From NCBI GenBank assembly GCA_938045445.1, contig CALIMM010000002.1:1-32808 (forward strand): a stretch of DNA of 32,808 bases. The letters are read 5' to 3'. How positions within the stretch are numbered: position 1 is the stretch's first letter; each line of letters opens with the position of its first letter. This DNA comes from an uncultured Candidatus Saccharibacteria bacterium. Its GTDB lineage: Bacteria > Patescibacteriota > Saccharimonadia > Saccharimonadales > Saccharimonadaceae. A program made the translations under genes and the position numbers. Positions 24,003 to 31,841 of this stretch are shown piece by piece. Under the pieces are notes generated by a model. That model searched no databases. It had not been told where the DNA came from and was given only the letters and a program-made list of their open reading frames with translations.

Positions 24003-24089
24003 GCCGCGGTGGTGGAATTGGTAGACACGTCAGACTCAAAATCTGATGTCCACTCGGACGTGCCGGTTCAAGTCCGGCCCGCGGTACCA
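24003..24089 (+). tRNA. tRNA-Leu (anticodon CAA)
   Basis: A complete type II cloverleaf. The acceptor stem GCCGCGG pairs with CCGCGGT (24079-24085, first pair G-U). Discriminator A86 and an encoded CCA end at 24089. The D-loop GGTGGAATTGGTAGACACG is canonical. The anticodon loop CTCAAAA has anticodon CAA at 24037-24039, reading UUG. The long variable arm is GTCC-ACTC-GGAC, and the T arm GCCGG-TTCAAGT-CCGGC. The encoded CCA means no CCA addition is needed for maturation. Confidence 0.97.
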
Positions 24090-24112
24090 GTGTTTATTCA
24101 GCTGTTTTCCGA

Positions 24113-24143
24113 AAAATAAGCCGCAATGTCGGCTTATTTTTTA
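24113..24143 (+). terminator. tRNA-Leu terminator
   Basis: AAAATAAGCCG (24113-24123) / CGGCTTATTTT (24130-24140) with a 6-nt loop and T-rich tail. Confidence 0.8.
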
Positions 24144-24235
24144 TTGATGGCTCTTGCTGTCTGTTTATGCCTGTCTCGAGAGTGTGGACACGGGCAAGCA
24201 GTCTCTTACCTAAGATGGACCTTGAAACGCAAGCG

Positions 24236-24269
24236 ATATATTGGTATATCAAAGCTAATATTGTATACT
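24236..24269 (+). promoter_or_regulatory. Sortase promoter with the cassette palindrome
   Basis: ATATATTGGTATAT (24236-24249), flanked by G and C to make GATATA-TTGG-TATATC, matches the cassette motif ATATATTGATATAT at 13 of 14 positions. It occupies the -35 region of a promoter whose -10 is TATACT (24264-24269), 10 nt before ATG 24280. Possible operator. Confidence 0.5.
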
Positions 24270-24279
24270 GGAAGTAGTT

Positions 24280-25899
24280 ATGCAGCCACAAGATCCGTCA
24301 CGCACAACATCACGAGGGAACTCATCGTCGCAGAGCCGCGATGCACGGCTTAGTGAGGTGCGTGGGCAAATCGATGCGCTATACAATACCTCGAATAGTA
24401 GCGACAGCACAAACCGCCCCACCATGCAGCCCATTATTGGTGGCGCACCGACTCGCCAGCCTGCGCCCAACACGAGCGCCAAGACGGCTACCTTCTCAGT
24501 TCCAAACCTCGCCAGCAAACCAGCCAGCCATGCACCAGTGGTGCGGCATGCGATGGGTGGCGTTCAGCACAGCCAGACAGCTTACCGCCCAGGTACACAA
24601 GCGTGGCGTCAGAGCCAAGCAGCTGCCGCGTCAAACGCTCACTCAACACCTGTCACCCGCGAGCGCGACATTTCGTCCATAACGCCGCGCAGCCGCCCAC
24701 AGGCACACTATATTGGCACATCAGCCCAAGTGACACAATCACCACAGCCCAAGCCCACGCCAACCCGCACAGCCGCTTCATCAACAGCTCGCGCGCAGCA
24801 GCCCTCATCTCAAGATAACCATACCGAGCAGCCAGCAGCGAGCGCGCATCAGCCGCAGCAACCAGACAGCCAGCGCCCTGCCGGTGCACCACGCCAGCCC
24901 ACCGCCAACCAAAAGGCCGCTTGGCAGCAATACCACAGTGCTTGGCAAAACTACTATCAGCAGTATTATGAGCGCTACTACCTAGGCCAGGTCAAGAAGG
25001 CCGAAGAGCGCCTCGCCGAGCAAGCCAAAGCTCACGACGCCGATACACCTCACGCTACCGCAGCCACCACTGATGAGCCAGAGGAGCTCACTCAAAGCCA
25101 AGCCATGGGCGACCTGCGCTCGCGCTTACTGAGCTCAATCCGCAATGGCGCGAACAAAGTCCGTCATAGCCGACACTTCATCCCCGCGGTAGCTGGTATT
25201 TCCGTCATGGTATTATTCTTGGCATTGCAGTATAACCGAGTCTTTTTCTCATACGTTGCTGCCTACACCTCACCAGGCGACCTCGATGCCCAGAGCTATA
25301 TCATCAGCCCATATGACTCGACCAACGTTGGCCCAGACCCCAAGCTCATCATTCCTAAGATCGCGGTGGACGTGCCCATCGTGTGGGATGCCAACGCCGC
25401 CAGCCAAGCCTCGCTCAATGCCGCGATGGACAAGGGTGTGGTGTGGTTCAACATCCCTGGTGCCAATGCCAAACCTGGCGAGGTGGGGAACTTCGTCGTC
25501 TCAGGCCACTCAAGCAACGACTGGCTTGACAATGGTAAGTATAAGTTTATCTTCGCGCGGCTCGAGCAAATGCAAAAGGGTGACAATATCTACGTCAATT
25601 ACAACGGCAAGCGCTACACCTATACTGTCACTGGCTCACAAGTCGTCAAACCGACCGATGTGCACGCGCTGCAAACCAACGCCACCAAGCCAACTATGAC
25701 GCTTATCACCTGTGTGCCACTTGGTACCGACCTCAACCGCCTACTCGTCACAGCCGAGCAAGTCAGCCCCGACCCATCTTCCGCCAAAAAAGAAGCACCT
25801 CAAACCACTACCAACAGTGGCAGCAACAGCAAGAGCGCCATGCCAGGTAACTCACCAACCTTCGTCCAACGGGTCGGCAACCTGTTTTCAGGGCGGTAA
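24280..25899 (+). CDS. Sortase with long disordered cytoplasmic N-terminus
   Basis: A 539-aa transpeptidase. Residues 1 to about 280 are low-complexity, rich in Gln, Pro, Thr, Ser and Ala, with a Tyr/Gln patch (QQYHSAWQNYYQQYYERYYL). One membrane helix (about 301-322) leads to an extracellular sortase domain (about 350-500). Catalytic residues: His410 in VVSGHSS, Cys478 in TLITCVPLGT and Arg487 in LNRLLV. It would cleave LPXTG-like signals such as LPHTG on the protein encoded at 22308 and join them to a surface acceptor. Topology is cytoplasmic N-terminus, outside C-terminus. The long tail is unusual, since typical sortases are 200-300 aa. Subclass not assigned. Confidence 0.92.
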   Translation: MQPQDPSRTTSRGNSSSQSRDARLSEVRGQIDALYNTSNSSDSTNRPTMQPIIGGAPTRQPAPNTSAKTATFSVPNLASKPASHAPVVRHAMGGVQHSQTAYRPGTQAWRQSQAAAASNAHSTPVTRERDISSITPRSRPQAHYIGTSAQVTQSPQPKPTPTRTAASSTARAQQPSSQDNHTEQPAASAHQPQQPDSQRPAGAPRQPTANQKAAWQQYHSAWQNYYQQYYERYYLGQVKKAEERLAEQAKAHDADTPHATAATTDEPEELTQSQAMGDLRSRLLSSIRNGANKVRHSRHFIPAVAGISVMVLFLALQYNRVFFSYVAAYTSPGDLDAQSYIISPYDSTNVGPDPKLIIPKIAVDVPIVWDANAASQASLNAAMDKGVVWFNIPGANAKPGEVGNFVVSGHSSNDWLDNGKYKFIFARLEQMQKGDNIYVNYNGKRYTYTVTGSQVVKPTDVHALQTNATKPTMTLITCVPLGTDLNRLLVTAEQVSPDPSSAKKEAPQTTTNSGSNSKSAMPGNSPTFVQRVGNLFSGR

Positions 25900-26183
25900 G
25901 CTGGCTCTATAAACCAGTGTGGTATCTACGCTTAAGGTGCGATACTTCTCACTGGTTACTCTGGTAGTTCGTATAGCAGTATAAAGACGAAGGAAAGTGT
26001 ACTATCACGAAGAGATATGCGAATATGAGAGCACATTGCCAAGCTGCATAGTGTCATAGCAACAAGAAAAGTATGTAGAAATAACAACGATCATTGGCTA
26101 GTAGACCTGCTAGCGAACTCTGTTATTCTGGTAAATATCTCGTAAATCTCGCGGCTGTCGCTTCTTAGAACCCTCTTAACCAC
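25900..26183. other. Intergenic region with a split-stem hairpin
   Basis: ACCAGTG (25913-25919) / CACTGGT (25950-25956) encloses GTATC/GATAC (25922-25926, 25941-25945). No U-run follows, so it is a poor terminator. No gene is seen before the cassette 3 promoter. Confidence 0.4.
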
Positions 26184-26295
26184 TTGACTAGCCCCTCATA
26201 TATTGATATATACTAACTTTTTGCTCAAAGCATGTCTTGGAGCGAAGAGTCGCTCCTGGCTTTGGGCTCACTTTCTTAGAGAGGAGGTGAGAAGA
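26184..26295 (+). promoter_or_regulatory. Cassette 3: promoter, structured 5' leader and SD
   Basis: TTGACT (26184-26189) and TATATA (26207-26212) are 17 nt apart, with the palindrome ATATATTGATATAT at 26198-26211. The flank CCACTTGACTAGCC is the same as in cassette 1. The leader folds as outer GCTCAAAGC/GCTTTGGGC and inner GGAGCG/CGCTCC with loop AAGAGT. Relative to cassette 1 the inner stem changes G-C to A-U, keeping the pair. GAGGAGGTGA follows, 5 nt before GTG 26296. Confidence 0.85.
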
Positions 26296-26571
26296 GTGGG
26301 GTCACTCATTGCAATGGGTGCTGGATACATCATAGATTTCATTCTACTCGGTGTATACTCGCATCTCGCGGACAATGATAGGACAAGTACGCTGAAGTGG
26401 TACGGTGTAGCGAATTTTGTTGCTGCAGTTGCAGCACTGATCGCTGTACATTTCTTCAGCTCTCGGTCTATTGAGGATCCGGTATCGGCCTTTGGTATGG
26501 CACTCTTTTTGGGGTGTATCATTGCCGCCGTTGGATCATTCCACGCCTTTGCAAGACGCAATCACCACTAG
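26296..26571 (+). CDS. Small membrane protein, cassette 3 cargo
   Basis: A 91-aa protein with three hydrophobic segments (about 3-22, 36-54 and 64-83) and a short basic tail (ARRNHH). No family recognised, and no clear similarity to the cassette 1 protein. The frame is open upstream to 26203, but GTG 26296 is preferred: it sits 5 nt after the Shine-Dalgarno, as in cassette 1, and the upstream codons form the leader hairpin. ATG 26314 (MGAGYIID) is a less well-spaced alternative. Likely strongly expressed. Function unknown. Confidence 0.75.
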   Translation: MGSLIAMGAGYIIDFILLGVYSHLADNDRTSTLKWYGVANFVAAVAALIAVHFFSSRSIEDPVSAFGMALFLGCIIAAVGSFHAFARRNHH

Positions 26572-26584
26572 GGGCTCATAAATA

Positions 26585-26706
26585 GCCCACCAAACATAGC
26601 TCACTAAACTCGTGTCTCAATCTGATCGTAGTGCATTCTATTGCACTCTCGGGTTGAGCAATTAATCCGGGTTCAGTTTGAGCATGGTTGGTGGGCTATG
26701 CTCTTG
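26585..26706 (+). ncRNA. Cassette 3: structured 3' element
   Basis: The same element as 13001-13122, beginning 13 nt after the stop. The outer stem GCCCACCAA (26585-26593) / TTGGTGGGC (26688-26696) is unchanged. Nested CTCAATC pairs with GGTTGAG here, a G-U in place of A-U. An inner AGTGC/GCACT hairpin is clearer than in cassette 1. The shared core AATCCGGGTTCAGTTTGAG is the same in both. The T-run is weaker (CTATGCTCTT), so termination here may be poor. The crossing CATAGC/GCTATG pair is also kept. Confidence 0.78.
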
Positions 26707-26793
26707 GATTATATAGATATATGAACAAGCGAATTATGTGCTTAGCGTTCACCACAGTTTAGCAGGGGTAGCTGCACGATCCTGATGATAACT

Positions 26794-28263
26794 CTAGTCA
26801 TTGACAATCTTCGTCTGGCGCAGCGCCACGCCGTCCTTCGTCTTGACGAAGCTATAGAGGTAGCGCTGGTTCTGCGAGAGGACGACGGGAAGATCAAGCG
26901 CTGAGGTAGTGATGTGCTGCTGGTTGGCACCGTCAAAGTCGTAGAGATGTACACCGCCGTACGTGAAGGTGAAGTGATAGCCGTCAATCCAGTTGATGTC
27001 ACGCGTCAGTGGCTGGGGGAGCTTGATGGTGGAGGATTTGAGCAGCTCGAGGTCGTACGTCATCAAGCTCGCATCGTTATACACACAAGCGAAGCGGTGC
27101 CCACCGCGCGAGAAATCGACATGGCTAATGCCACCTGGCATGCTGAGGCTAGCGACGGACTTGAGACTACTTGCGGTGCGTGAGTCGCTCGCGGCGTGCG
27201 AGGTGCTACTGAGGATCTCGGCTGTCTCACCATAGGCGATCACGTAGTATACTTTGTCGTAATATTTCTCGATGCGGAAGTGAAGTGGTGCCACGCCATC
27301 ATCGGCATAGCTACGGACGGTGCGAGGCTTGGTGGTGCCAATAGTGAGGTAGCCAGCGGTGCGCTGCTTGGTGGTGTGGTCGAGCTTGGTCGTGTAGGTG
27401 ATGGTCGTGTCGCTATAGAGCGCAAACTCAGCCACGTTGCTAACGAGCGGGCCTGTGATGGTCATGTCACCGAGACTTGCTTGGCGCAGGTCGCCCTCGC
27501 CGGTGAGGACAAAGAGCTTGCGGCTGTCGCCCTGCGAGAATTTAGCAGCATCGACATCCACACCAAGCTGCCGCGTGACATTCTCGAGCTTGTGGCTCCC
27601 CTGGGTGTCGAGAACGAGCCACTCGGCTTTGTCGCCATTGTAGGTGTGCTTGATCGTCACATAGCGATTGTCCTTATCCCACGAGTCGAGGGTGAAGGTT
27701 TGATGCTCAGCATTATCGGGCGCAGTGTAGTGCGCGCTGTCGAGTGTGATGTTTGTCGTCTGTGGTTTGTCACCACTAAGGTCGACTAGAGTAACGGTAG
27801 GCTTATGCGCAGAAGGAGTGAAGGCGAGGTAACGATTATTACCCGAGGCAATGGCGCTTGACGCACCGCTAGCGGTCGCGACATTCTTGTGGCTCGGGTT
27901 GCTGGAGATAAGCCGGGCGTAGTCGAGCCACAGCACGCTACCAGCCTTCACATCCACCGTCTTGTGCCAATCGTGGTAGCCCTCACGCTGGATGGTAATA
28001 TTACGCTGGCCCGCTGAGAGGGTAAGTTTGCTAGGTGTCTCGTTGCTGAGGCGGGTTTGATCTACCGTCACTTGGGCGCCATCGGGGTGGGTATCAAACT
28101 GCACCAGGCCGCCTTGCACGACCTTACCGCTCGACCAATTGAGCCGGTACCCCTGTATTGCATAAGCAAAAATCACGACGGTGAAGATAACAGTCAGCAC
28201 CATCATGCTATAAATCAATGTCAGATGGACGCGTTGGCGTCGCTTTCGTTGCTTCGTATCCAT
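26794..28263 (-). CDS. Membrane-anchored PEGA-domain protein with beta-propeller-like region
   Basis: A 489-aa protein. A basic N-terminus (MDTKQRKRRQRVH) and one membrane helix (about 14-36) suggest the rest is outside the cell. A PEGA domain (about 50-115, GLVQFDTHPDGAQVTVDQTR then SAGQRNITIQREGYHDWHKT) is often found at bacterial surfaces. The remainder is repeated beta-rich blades (LAFTPSAHKPTVTLVDLSGD, KLFVLTGEGDLRQASLGDM, ISHVDFSRGGHRFACVYNDA) that suggest a WD40/TolB-like propeller. ATG 28263 is preferred over 28383 because TATAAT lies 6 nt before it, predicting a leaderless message. Role unknown, perhaps envelope binding. Confidence 0.82.
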   Translation of the reverse strand: MDTKQRKRRQRVHLTLIYSMMVLTVIFTVVIFAYAIQGYRLNWSSGKVVQGGLVQFDTHPDGAQVTVDQTRLSNETPSKLTLSAGQRNITIQREGYHDWHKTVDVKAGSVLWLDYARLISSNPSHKNVATASGASSAIASGNNRYLAFTPSAHKPTVTLVDLSGDKPQTTNITLDSAHYTAPDNAEHQTFTLDSWDKDNRYVTIKHTYNGDKAEWLVLDTQGSHKLENVTRQLGVDVDAAKFSQGDSRKLFVLTGEGDLRQASLGDMTITGPLVSNVAEFALYSDTTITYTTKLDHTTKQRTAGYLTIGTTKPRTVRSYADDGVAPLHFRIEKYYDKVYYVIAYGETAEILSSTSHAASDSRTASSLKSVASLSMPGGISHVDFSRGGHRFACVYNDASLMTYDLELLKSSTIKLPQPLTRDINWIDGYHFTFTYGGVHLYDFDGANQQHITTSALDLPVVLSQNQRYLYSFVKTKDGVALRQTKIVND

Positions 28264-28269
28264 GACAAC

Positions 28270-28275
28270 ATTATA
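28270..28275 (-). promoter_or_regulatory. -10 box TATAAT of the PEGA gene
   Basis: A perfect TATAAT on the minus strand, 6 nt before ATG 28263. Confidence 0.7.
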
Positions 28276-28377
28276 CCATGGCTGGAAGGAAGTAGGATGT
28301 GTTGCGTGTCTCGCCCAGGCTCGCAGCAAGCTCATATATTTCGTCTTGGCAATTTTATACAAAACAGCGCACACCTC

Positions 28378-28431
28378 TTGCAAAACCCCTTATGCTTGGA
28401 GTATTATACGATCAAAGAGGGAACAAGGGGG
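28378..28431 (+). promoter_or_regulatory. Promoter and SD of the DUF4367-like gene
   Basis: TTGCAA (28378-28383), an 18-nt spacer and TATTAT (28402-28407), then AAGGGGG about 11 nt before ATG 28442. A leadered gene, divergent from the leaderless PEGA gene. Confidence 0.6.
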
Positions 28432-28441
28432 ATATATTACT

Positions 28442-29920
28442 ATGCGTCATACGACGGCCACACATAGTGGACACGTGTCTAACCAGGCAACTAAGCAGGT
28501 TGCCACTAATTCACACACGCAGAGCTCGGGGCAGCGTCGCACCGGTACATCGGGGCGGCAACCTGTGCTATACGGGCCGGAGCTAAAGATTATTCATACT
28601 GCGCGCACTCGCCCTCCGGCGGCGAAGGTGGCTCAGCCAAAGCATATCTCAGAAATGATCCCCGCAAGCAAGGTGATACAGACAACTCAGGCGGCCACAG
28701 CGACGCCGCAATCACTCGTAAAGAACCATACGAAGGCCACTCAAACCACTCCGCAGCGCCCCGCGCATCAGCCAGCCACGCCGCAAAAAACAACGGCACC
28801 ACATCGCACCACAACACCAACTGCGCACATCACCAAACATCATCGGCCAGTGGCGGTGCAGCCCATCACATCATCTCGGCCCAACACGCCGCGTCAGCTA
28901 CGGAAGCGGCAACCAGTGACGATCTCGCCACTCTCGGCTCAGCCAACAAGACCCTCATCGCCCCGTGCGCAAACCCCACACCGCACCGTGCAGCATACGC
29001 CCACCCAGCCAAGTGCACCACGCAGCATGGATTTTGTATTCGTACCATCAGAAGTAGAACCACCCAGTGCCGCTCAGCGCCATAACACGCCGCCGCCGTC
29101 ACAACTGGCACGTGTGCTTGCCACCGAGCAAGCCGAGCAGACGCAAACCCAGGCCGCGCAGCCAACCCTGCCAATTGGCCTGCCCACACTCAATCTCGCC
29201 GAGCTTGCCGCCCAACCACTAGTAGCGCAGCCTTCCGGAATGCCCCAGGGTGAGGTGTGGTGGCCGCCAGCCGAGCCAGAGCTCACCACTACGGAGAATA
29301 TCCCCGTTGGCACACTGCCACGCAGCGTTCTTACCGAGCAGAGCAAGAAGCCGGCAGCCGCGCCCAGATCCAAACATCGCACACTCTTCACTAGTAAACG
29401 CCGCACCAACAAACCAACCACCAGCGTCGCACCGCCACCGGCTCGGCAGCCAGCGGCCCACCACTGGGGGAGGCGCCTCAGCATTGCCGGGGCAATGGTG
29501 GCACTGCTTGCCTTTGGCGGCTACCTAACGTACCACAACATACCTGCCATTGCTACTCGTATGGCCGCCGCTCAGGCTGGCATTAATGCATCGTTCCCGT
29601 CGTATCAGCCGAGTGGCTATAGCTTGGCGGGCGGCATATCGCAGCAGCAGGGGAGCGTCTTAATGAAGTTCGCCGCCAACGCTGGCCCAGGCACCTTTAC
29701 TCTCACGCAGAGTCGGTCAGATTGGGATTCCAGCGCTGTCCTGGCCAATTACGTTTTGCCCAGCTTTGGCCGCAACTTCGCCACCACCACCAGCCGTGGC
29801 CTCACTATCTATAGCACCCACAATGCCGCCGCGTGGGTCAATGGCGGCATCCTCTACACCATCAAGGGCAACGCACCTCTGTCGAGCGAGCAAGTGGAGC
29901 GGATTGCAGCAAGTATGTGA
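28442..29920 (+). CDS. Single-pass membrane protein, disordered N-terminus and DUF4367-like domain
   Basis: A 492-aa protein. Residues 1 to about 340 are low-complexity, dominated by Thr, Pro, Gln, Ala and His. One membrane helix (about 346-363) leads to a small extracellular domain (about 380-492) resembling DUF4367: FPSYQPSGYSLAGGI, VLMKFAANAGPGTFTLTQS, GLTIYSTHNAAAWVNGGILY, and IAASM at the end. Architecture parallels the sortase at 24280: long disordered cytoplasmic tail, one helix, small outside domain. Start 28442 (MRHTTATHSG) is preferred over 28262, whose extra N-terminus overlaps the divergent promoter. Function unknown. Confidence 0.82.
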   Translation: MRHTTATHSGHVSNQATKQVATNSHTQSSGQRRTGTSGRQPVLYGPELKIIHTARTRPPAAKVAQPKHISEMIPASKVIQTTQAATATPQSLVKNHTKATQTTPQRPAHQPATPQKTTAPHRTTTPTAHITKHHRPVAVQPITSSRPNTPRQLRKRQPVTISPLSAQPTRPSSPRAQTPHRTVQHTPTQPSAPRSMDFVFVPSEVEPPSAAQRHNTPPPSQLARVLATEQAEQTQTQAAQPTLPIGLPTLNLAELAAQPLVAQPSGMPQGEVWWPPAEPELTTTENIPVGTLPRSVLTEQSKKPAAAPRSKHRTLFTSKRRTNKPTTSVAPPPARQPAAHHWGRRLSIAGAMVALLAFGGYLTYHNIPAIATRMAAAQAGINASFPSYQPSGYSLAGGISQQQGSVLMKFAANAGPGTFTLTQSRSDWDSSAVLANYVLPSFGRNFATTTSRGLTIYSTHNAAAWVNGGILYTIKGNAPLSSEQVERIAASM

Positions 29921-29947
29921 ATCTCATTTTGAGAAGCATCATCTCTT

Positions 29948-30079
29948 CTTCATCCCCCATCGCTCCCTCCTCAGGAACACTATAAGGGTCGATGTCTCCC
30001 AGACATCGACCTTTTGCGCTGGGCTGCAAACAGATTATTGCAGTCTGTTTGCACACTCCATCGGATGAAGTGATGGGGG
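29948..30079 (+). ncRNA. Structured 3' region and terminator after the DUF4367-like gene
   Basis: GGTCGATGTCT (29987-29997) / AGACATCGACC (30001-30011) with a CCC loop and TTTT is a good terminator. A second 10-bp hairpin TGCAAACAGA/TCTGTTTGCA lies at 30025-30053. CCCCCATC (29954-29961) can close the whole region with GATGGGGG (30072-30079), and CTTCATC (29948-29954) can pair with GATGAAG (30064-30070). These two long-range pairings cross. The terminator is well supported; the larger fold is speculative. Confidence 0.5.
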
Positions 30080-30132
30080 AATGCAAGATACCACCAAAAT
30101 CATGCTACCCTAGATTGTGGCATTTCATCTGC

Positions 30133-30138
30133 TATACT
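30133..30138 (+). promoter_or_regulatory. Extended -10 (TGCTATACT) of gltX
   Basis: TATACT ends 7 nt before ATG 30146, predicting a leaderless message. Confidence 0.7.
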
Positions 30139-30145
30139 TATCCAT

Positions 30146-31615
30146 ATGAGTAACGATACATCATCTGATACACCATCTTCGCACGCCACCCCCATTCGCA
30201 CCCGCTTTGCACCAAGCCCCACGGGGTATATTCATGTGGGTAATGTGCGTGCGGCACTCTTCCCGTGGCTGCTCACGCGCCAGCAGGGAGGGAAGTTTGT
30301 CTTGCGCATTGAGGATACCGACCGCGCTCGCTTTGTGCCTGGGGCGGAGGACCTGATTCTTGATACACTGGATTGGCTTGGGCTAGATTGGGACGAAGGT
30401 CCACGCGTTGGCGGTAAGGCTGGGCCATATCATCAGTCGGAGCGCCTCGCCATCTACCACCGCTGGGCCCAAAAGCTCATCGACAAAGGCCTCGCCTATG
30501 CCGACCCCTACACCCCAGAGGAAGTCCAAGGCTTTCGCGAGGAGGCTCGGGCTGCCAAGAAGGCCTTTTTATACCGCGACTATCGCCCGACCAATCCACC
30601 AGCGTGGGATGGCACCCAGCCGCTGCGCTTCAAGGTAGCCGAACCCCAGCGCTACACCTGGCACGACCCCGTGATGGGTGAGCTCTCTGCTGGGCCAGAA
30701 GCACTCGATGACTTCATCCTTATCAAGGCCGATGGCTACCCCACATACAACTTCGCTCACATTGTCGACGACGCCGAGATGGGCATTACCCACGTCATCC
30801 GCGGACTAGAATATATCTCCAGCATTCCACGCTACCTCAGCCTATACGATGCGCTAGAGCTTGAGCCACCAGTACTGGCCTGCCTGCCACACATCATGGC
30901 ACCGAATGGCAAGAAAAAGCTTGGCAAGCGTGATGGCGCCAAGAGCGTCACCGACTACCGCACCGATGGTATCTTGCCCGAGGCAATGCTCAACTTCCTC
31001 GCCTCGCTGGGCTGGAATGACGGTACCGAGCAAGAGATCTTTGGCAGGGAAGAGCTAATCGAGAAATTCCGCCTCGAGCGCGTCCAGCGCAGCGGTGCCC
31101 GCTTCGACGAAAAGCGCCTCCTCTGGATGAACGGCCAATGGATCCGCCGCCTATCGCTCAATGATCTCTACGGCCGGGTTGAGCACTACTGGCCAGCCAG
31201 TGCTGCTAGCGCCGACGAATCGTACAAAAAGCAGGTGCTTGCCCTGGTGCAAGACCGCCTCAAGACTCTCGCCGAGCTACCAATGCTGAGCCGCTACTTC
31301 TTCGAAGAGCCCACCATCAATGAGGAGCTCATTACCGCCAACAAACCACTGCGCAAACTAACAGGCGAACAGCGCCGAGAGCTCCTTGCCACGGCCCACG
31401 CCTCCCTGGCTCAGCAGCGCACATGGACACCAAGCGCCATCCAAGACACCCTTAACCAACTCCTCGAGACCACCGGTCACAAACCTGGCGTGCTCTTTAG
31501 CCTCATTCGCATCGCCACCACTTGGGCACCCTTTAGCCCCCAGCTAAATGACACGCTGGCGCTGCTTGGCAAGGAGCGGACGCTGGCGCGGATTGAGCAG
31601 TATCTTGGGCGATAA
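30146..31615 (+). CDS. gltX: Glutamyl-tRNA synthetase
   Basis: A 489-aa class I aminoacyl-tRNA synthetase that charges tRNA-Glu and, in organisms lacking GlnRS, often tRNA-Gln before amidation. The HIGH-type motif is PSPTGYIHVGNVR (23-35). The KMSKS-type loop is KKKLGKRDG (256-264). The conserved RIEDTD and LIKADGYPTYNFAH blocks bind glutamate and ATP. The C-terminal helical domain recognises the anticodon. Length is normal. A Ser/Thr-rich extension of about 15 residues precedes the catalytic core. Whether it is discriminating cannot be decided from the sequence. Confidence 0.97.
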   Translation: MSNDTSSDTPSSHATPIRTRFAPSPTGYIHVGNVRAALFPWLLTRQQGGKFVLRIEDTDRARFVPGAEDLILDTLDWLGLDWDEGPRVGGKAGPYHQSERLAIYHRWAQKLIDKGLAYADPYTPEEVQGFREEARAAKKAFLYRDYRPTNPPAWDGTQPLRFKVAEPQRYTWHDPVMGELSAGPEALDDFILIKADGYPTYNFAHIVDDAEMGITHVIRGLEYISSIPRYLSLYDALELEPPVLACLPHIMAPNGKKKLGKRDGAKSVTDYRTDGILPEAMLNFLASLGWNDGTEQEIFGREELIEKFRLERVQRSGARFDEKRLLWMNGQWIRRLSLNDLYGRVEHYWPASAASADESYKKQVLALVQDRLKTLAELPMLSRYFFEEPTINEELITANKPLRKLTGEQRRELLATAHASLAQQRTWTPSAIQDTLNQLLETTGHKPGVLFSLIRIATTWAPFSPQLNDTLALLGKERTLARIEQYLGR

Positions 31616-31645
31616 CGCGCCACTGCGCATCACACACCAAACACA

Positions 31646-31672
31646 AAAAACCGGCTCTCCCAGCCGGTTTTT
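31646..31672 (+). terminator. gltX terminator
   Basis: An 11-bp stem AAAAACCGGCT (31646-31656) / AGCCGGTTTTT (31662-31672) with a 5-nt loop. Confidence 0.85.
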
Positions 31673-31726
31673 GCTTGAACAAATAATTGCGTCATGAGCA
31701 AAAAATAATAGCAACAACAGGGGTAG

Positions 31727-31841
31727 GGGAGCTGCCCGCGAATACACGATGATACTCAAGCGGGCAGCCCCAGTGGATAGAAGGGCCATGCCTATGCTAT
31801 TCCATAGGCCGGCGTGAGGCTTGAGAGATCAAGCCTTTTTT
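31727..31841 (+). ncRNA. Possible small RNA with three hairpins and a terminator
   Basis: After the gltX terminator come GGG-(A)-GCTGCCCGC / GCGGGCAGC-CCC (31727-31771), GCCTATG/CATAGGC (31790-31809), and AGGCTTGA-GAGA-TCAAGCCT (31817-31836) with a T-run to 31841. The last is a typical plus-strand terminator and overlaps the final codons and stop of the minus-strand gene. No good promoter was found between 31673 and 31726, so it may instead be read-through structure or the 3' end of the opposing transcript. Confidence 0.4.

Noticed and set aside
29862..30086. Minus-strand frame with a GAGGAGGG sequence before an internal ATG (MGDEEEMMLLKM)
   Set aside because: It overlaps the end of a well-supported gene and a terminator in antisense; the SD-like string is part of the pyrimidine-rich 3' region of the plus strand.
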